Shown: piece after piece, positions 42,215 to 42,578 of the stretch
Layout of the letters: each line of letters begins with the position of its first letter
Position numbering within the stretch: the first letter of the stretch is position 1
NCBI GenBank assembly: GCA_026398595.1
Contig: JAPLSO010000013.1
Location: 1-42,578, forward strand
DNA length: 42,578 bases
Reading direction: 5' to 3'
Source of the DNA: Spirochaetota bacterium
GTDB lineage: Bacteria > Spirochaetota > Spirochaetia > Treponematales > Rectinemataceae
Notes under the pieces: generated by a model
Databases searched by the model: none
Told to the model about the DNA's origin: nothing
What the model saw: only the letters and a program-made list of their open reading frames with translations
Made by a program: the position numbers and the translations under genes

Positions 42215-42578
42215 GGGGCCCCAACCCGGGCGCCCAGACGCAGACCCCTGCCGCCAAACCCGAGATCGACGAGCTTATCGTCGAGGCCGAGGCCGTCCTG
42301 ACCGTCGATTCCGAATGGAATCTCTACAGCCCCGGCTACCTGGCCGTCAGGGAGGGCAGGATCTCAGCCATCGGGCCAGCAGCCGAGGCCAAGGGCAGGA
42401 AAGCGGCCCGGCGCATCGATGCTGGTCGAAGCCTCCTCATGCCCGGATTCGTCAACACGCACACCCATATCGCCATGGCCGCCTTCCGCGGCGCCTGCGA
42501 GGATGCCCCTGACCGCCTCACCCGCTTCATCTTCCCGATGGAGCGGAACCTCGTGACCCAGGATTTGACCTACTGGTC
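42211..42578 (+). CDS. Amidohydrolase of the SAH/MTA-deaminase-TrzN type, cut by window edge
   Basis: Begins with GTG 42211 in a GTGA overlap with the permease stop and runs off the right edge; 122 residues are visible. The opening beta-sandwich (LIVEAEAVLTVDSEWN, YLAVREGRISAIGP) leads into the metal-dependent barrel with MPGFVNTHTHIAMAAFRG, whose H-x-H binds the catalytic metal. Members deaminate or dechlorinate purine/pyrimidine/triazine-like rings, including adenosine derivatives and guanine. Coupling to a nucleoside importer supports deamination of the imported compound, an inference. Confidence 0.88.
   Translation, partial: MRGPNPGAQTQTPAAKPEIDELIVEAEAVLTVDSEWNLYSPGYLAVREGRISAIGPAAEAKGRKAARRIDAGRSLLMPGFVNTHTHIAMAAFRGACEDAPDRLTRFIFPMERNLVTQDLTYW

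Overview
The window is a gene-dense, GC-rich, double-membrane bacterial chromosome segment with 37 recognisable protein genes. No rRNA, tRNA, CRISPR array, insertion sequence or prophage was seen. It most likely comes from a spirochaete (Spirochaetota, probably a Spirochaetales/Treponematales-type lineage; genus not assignable by eye). The main support is a 546-residue single-pass coiled-coil protein of the spirochaete-specific SpiroCoCo type. Paired TolC-like genes in one pump operon, a BMP-type nucleoside ABC system, and outer-membrane barrel proteins beside lipoproteins fit the same picture.

Layout, left to right. 1-2431 (minus): an operon of a membrane-anchored M23 peptidase, a bactofilin and a truncated RicT/YaaT, probably a cell-wall/cell-shape unit, with a repeat-rich spacer before ricT. 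2531-5133 (plus): htpG and rlmE. 5084-6229 (minus): a PTS IIA (PtsN-like) gene and a lipoprotein gene carrying a ten-base G tract. 6300-7229 (minus): an outer-membrane beta-barrel gene with a strong sigma-70-like promoter and its own terminator. 7517-14284 (minus): an RND efflux operon (adaptor, pump, PII-like small protein, two TolC-family proteins) preceded by three inverted repeats. 14451-15788 (minus): ackA.

15898-24878 (minus) reads as one seven-gene transcription unit: def, fmt, a PASTA protein without kinase, an RMD1-like membrane protein, a family 2 glycoside hydrolase, a type 4 uracil-DNA glycosylase and priA. It contains the widespread priA-def-fmt neighbourhood, split by four other genes. 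24950-26753 (minus): a DUF192 lipoprotein, rpsU and a second M23 peptidase. 26864-28504 (plus): the SpiroCoCo gene. Then come deoD (minus), an RluA-type pseudouridine synthase (plus) and a histidine phosphatase (minus).

31044-34871 (minus): a three-gene Fbp/Afu-type ABC importer with an intergenic hairpin between the binding-protein and ATPase genes. Next are a HAD phosphatase (minus), a VF530-family protein (plus) and an M20 amidohydrolase (minus). 37287 to the right edge (plus): a BMP-type importer (binding protein, double ATPase, two permeases) translationally coupled to an amidohydrolase cut by the edge. This looks like nucleoside uptake joined to base or nucleoside deamination. Again a strong hairpin separates the binding-protein gene from the ATPase gene.

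The items most worth following are the homopolymer-bearing lipoprotein gene, the PII-like protein inside the RND operon, the kinase-less PASTA and RMD1-like pair inside a def-fmt-priA operon, the rpsU start region with no well-placed canonical start codon, and the dense inverted repeats before the pump operon. No stretch longer than 300 bases lacks a gene.
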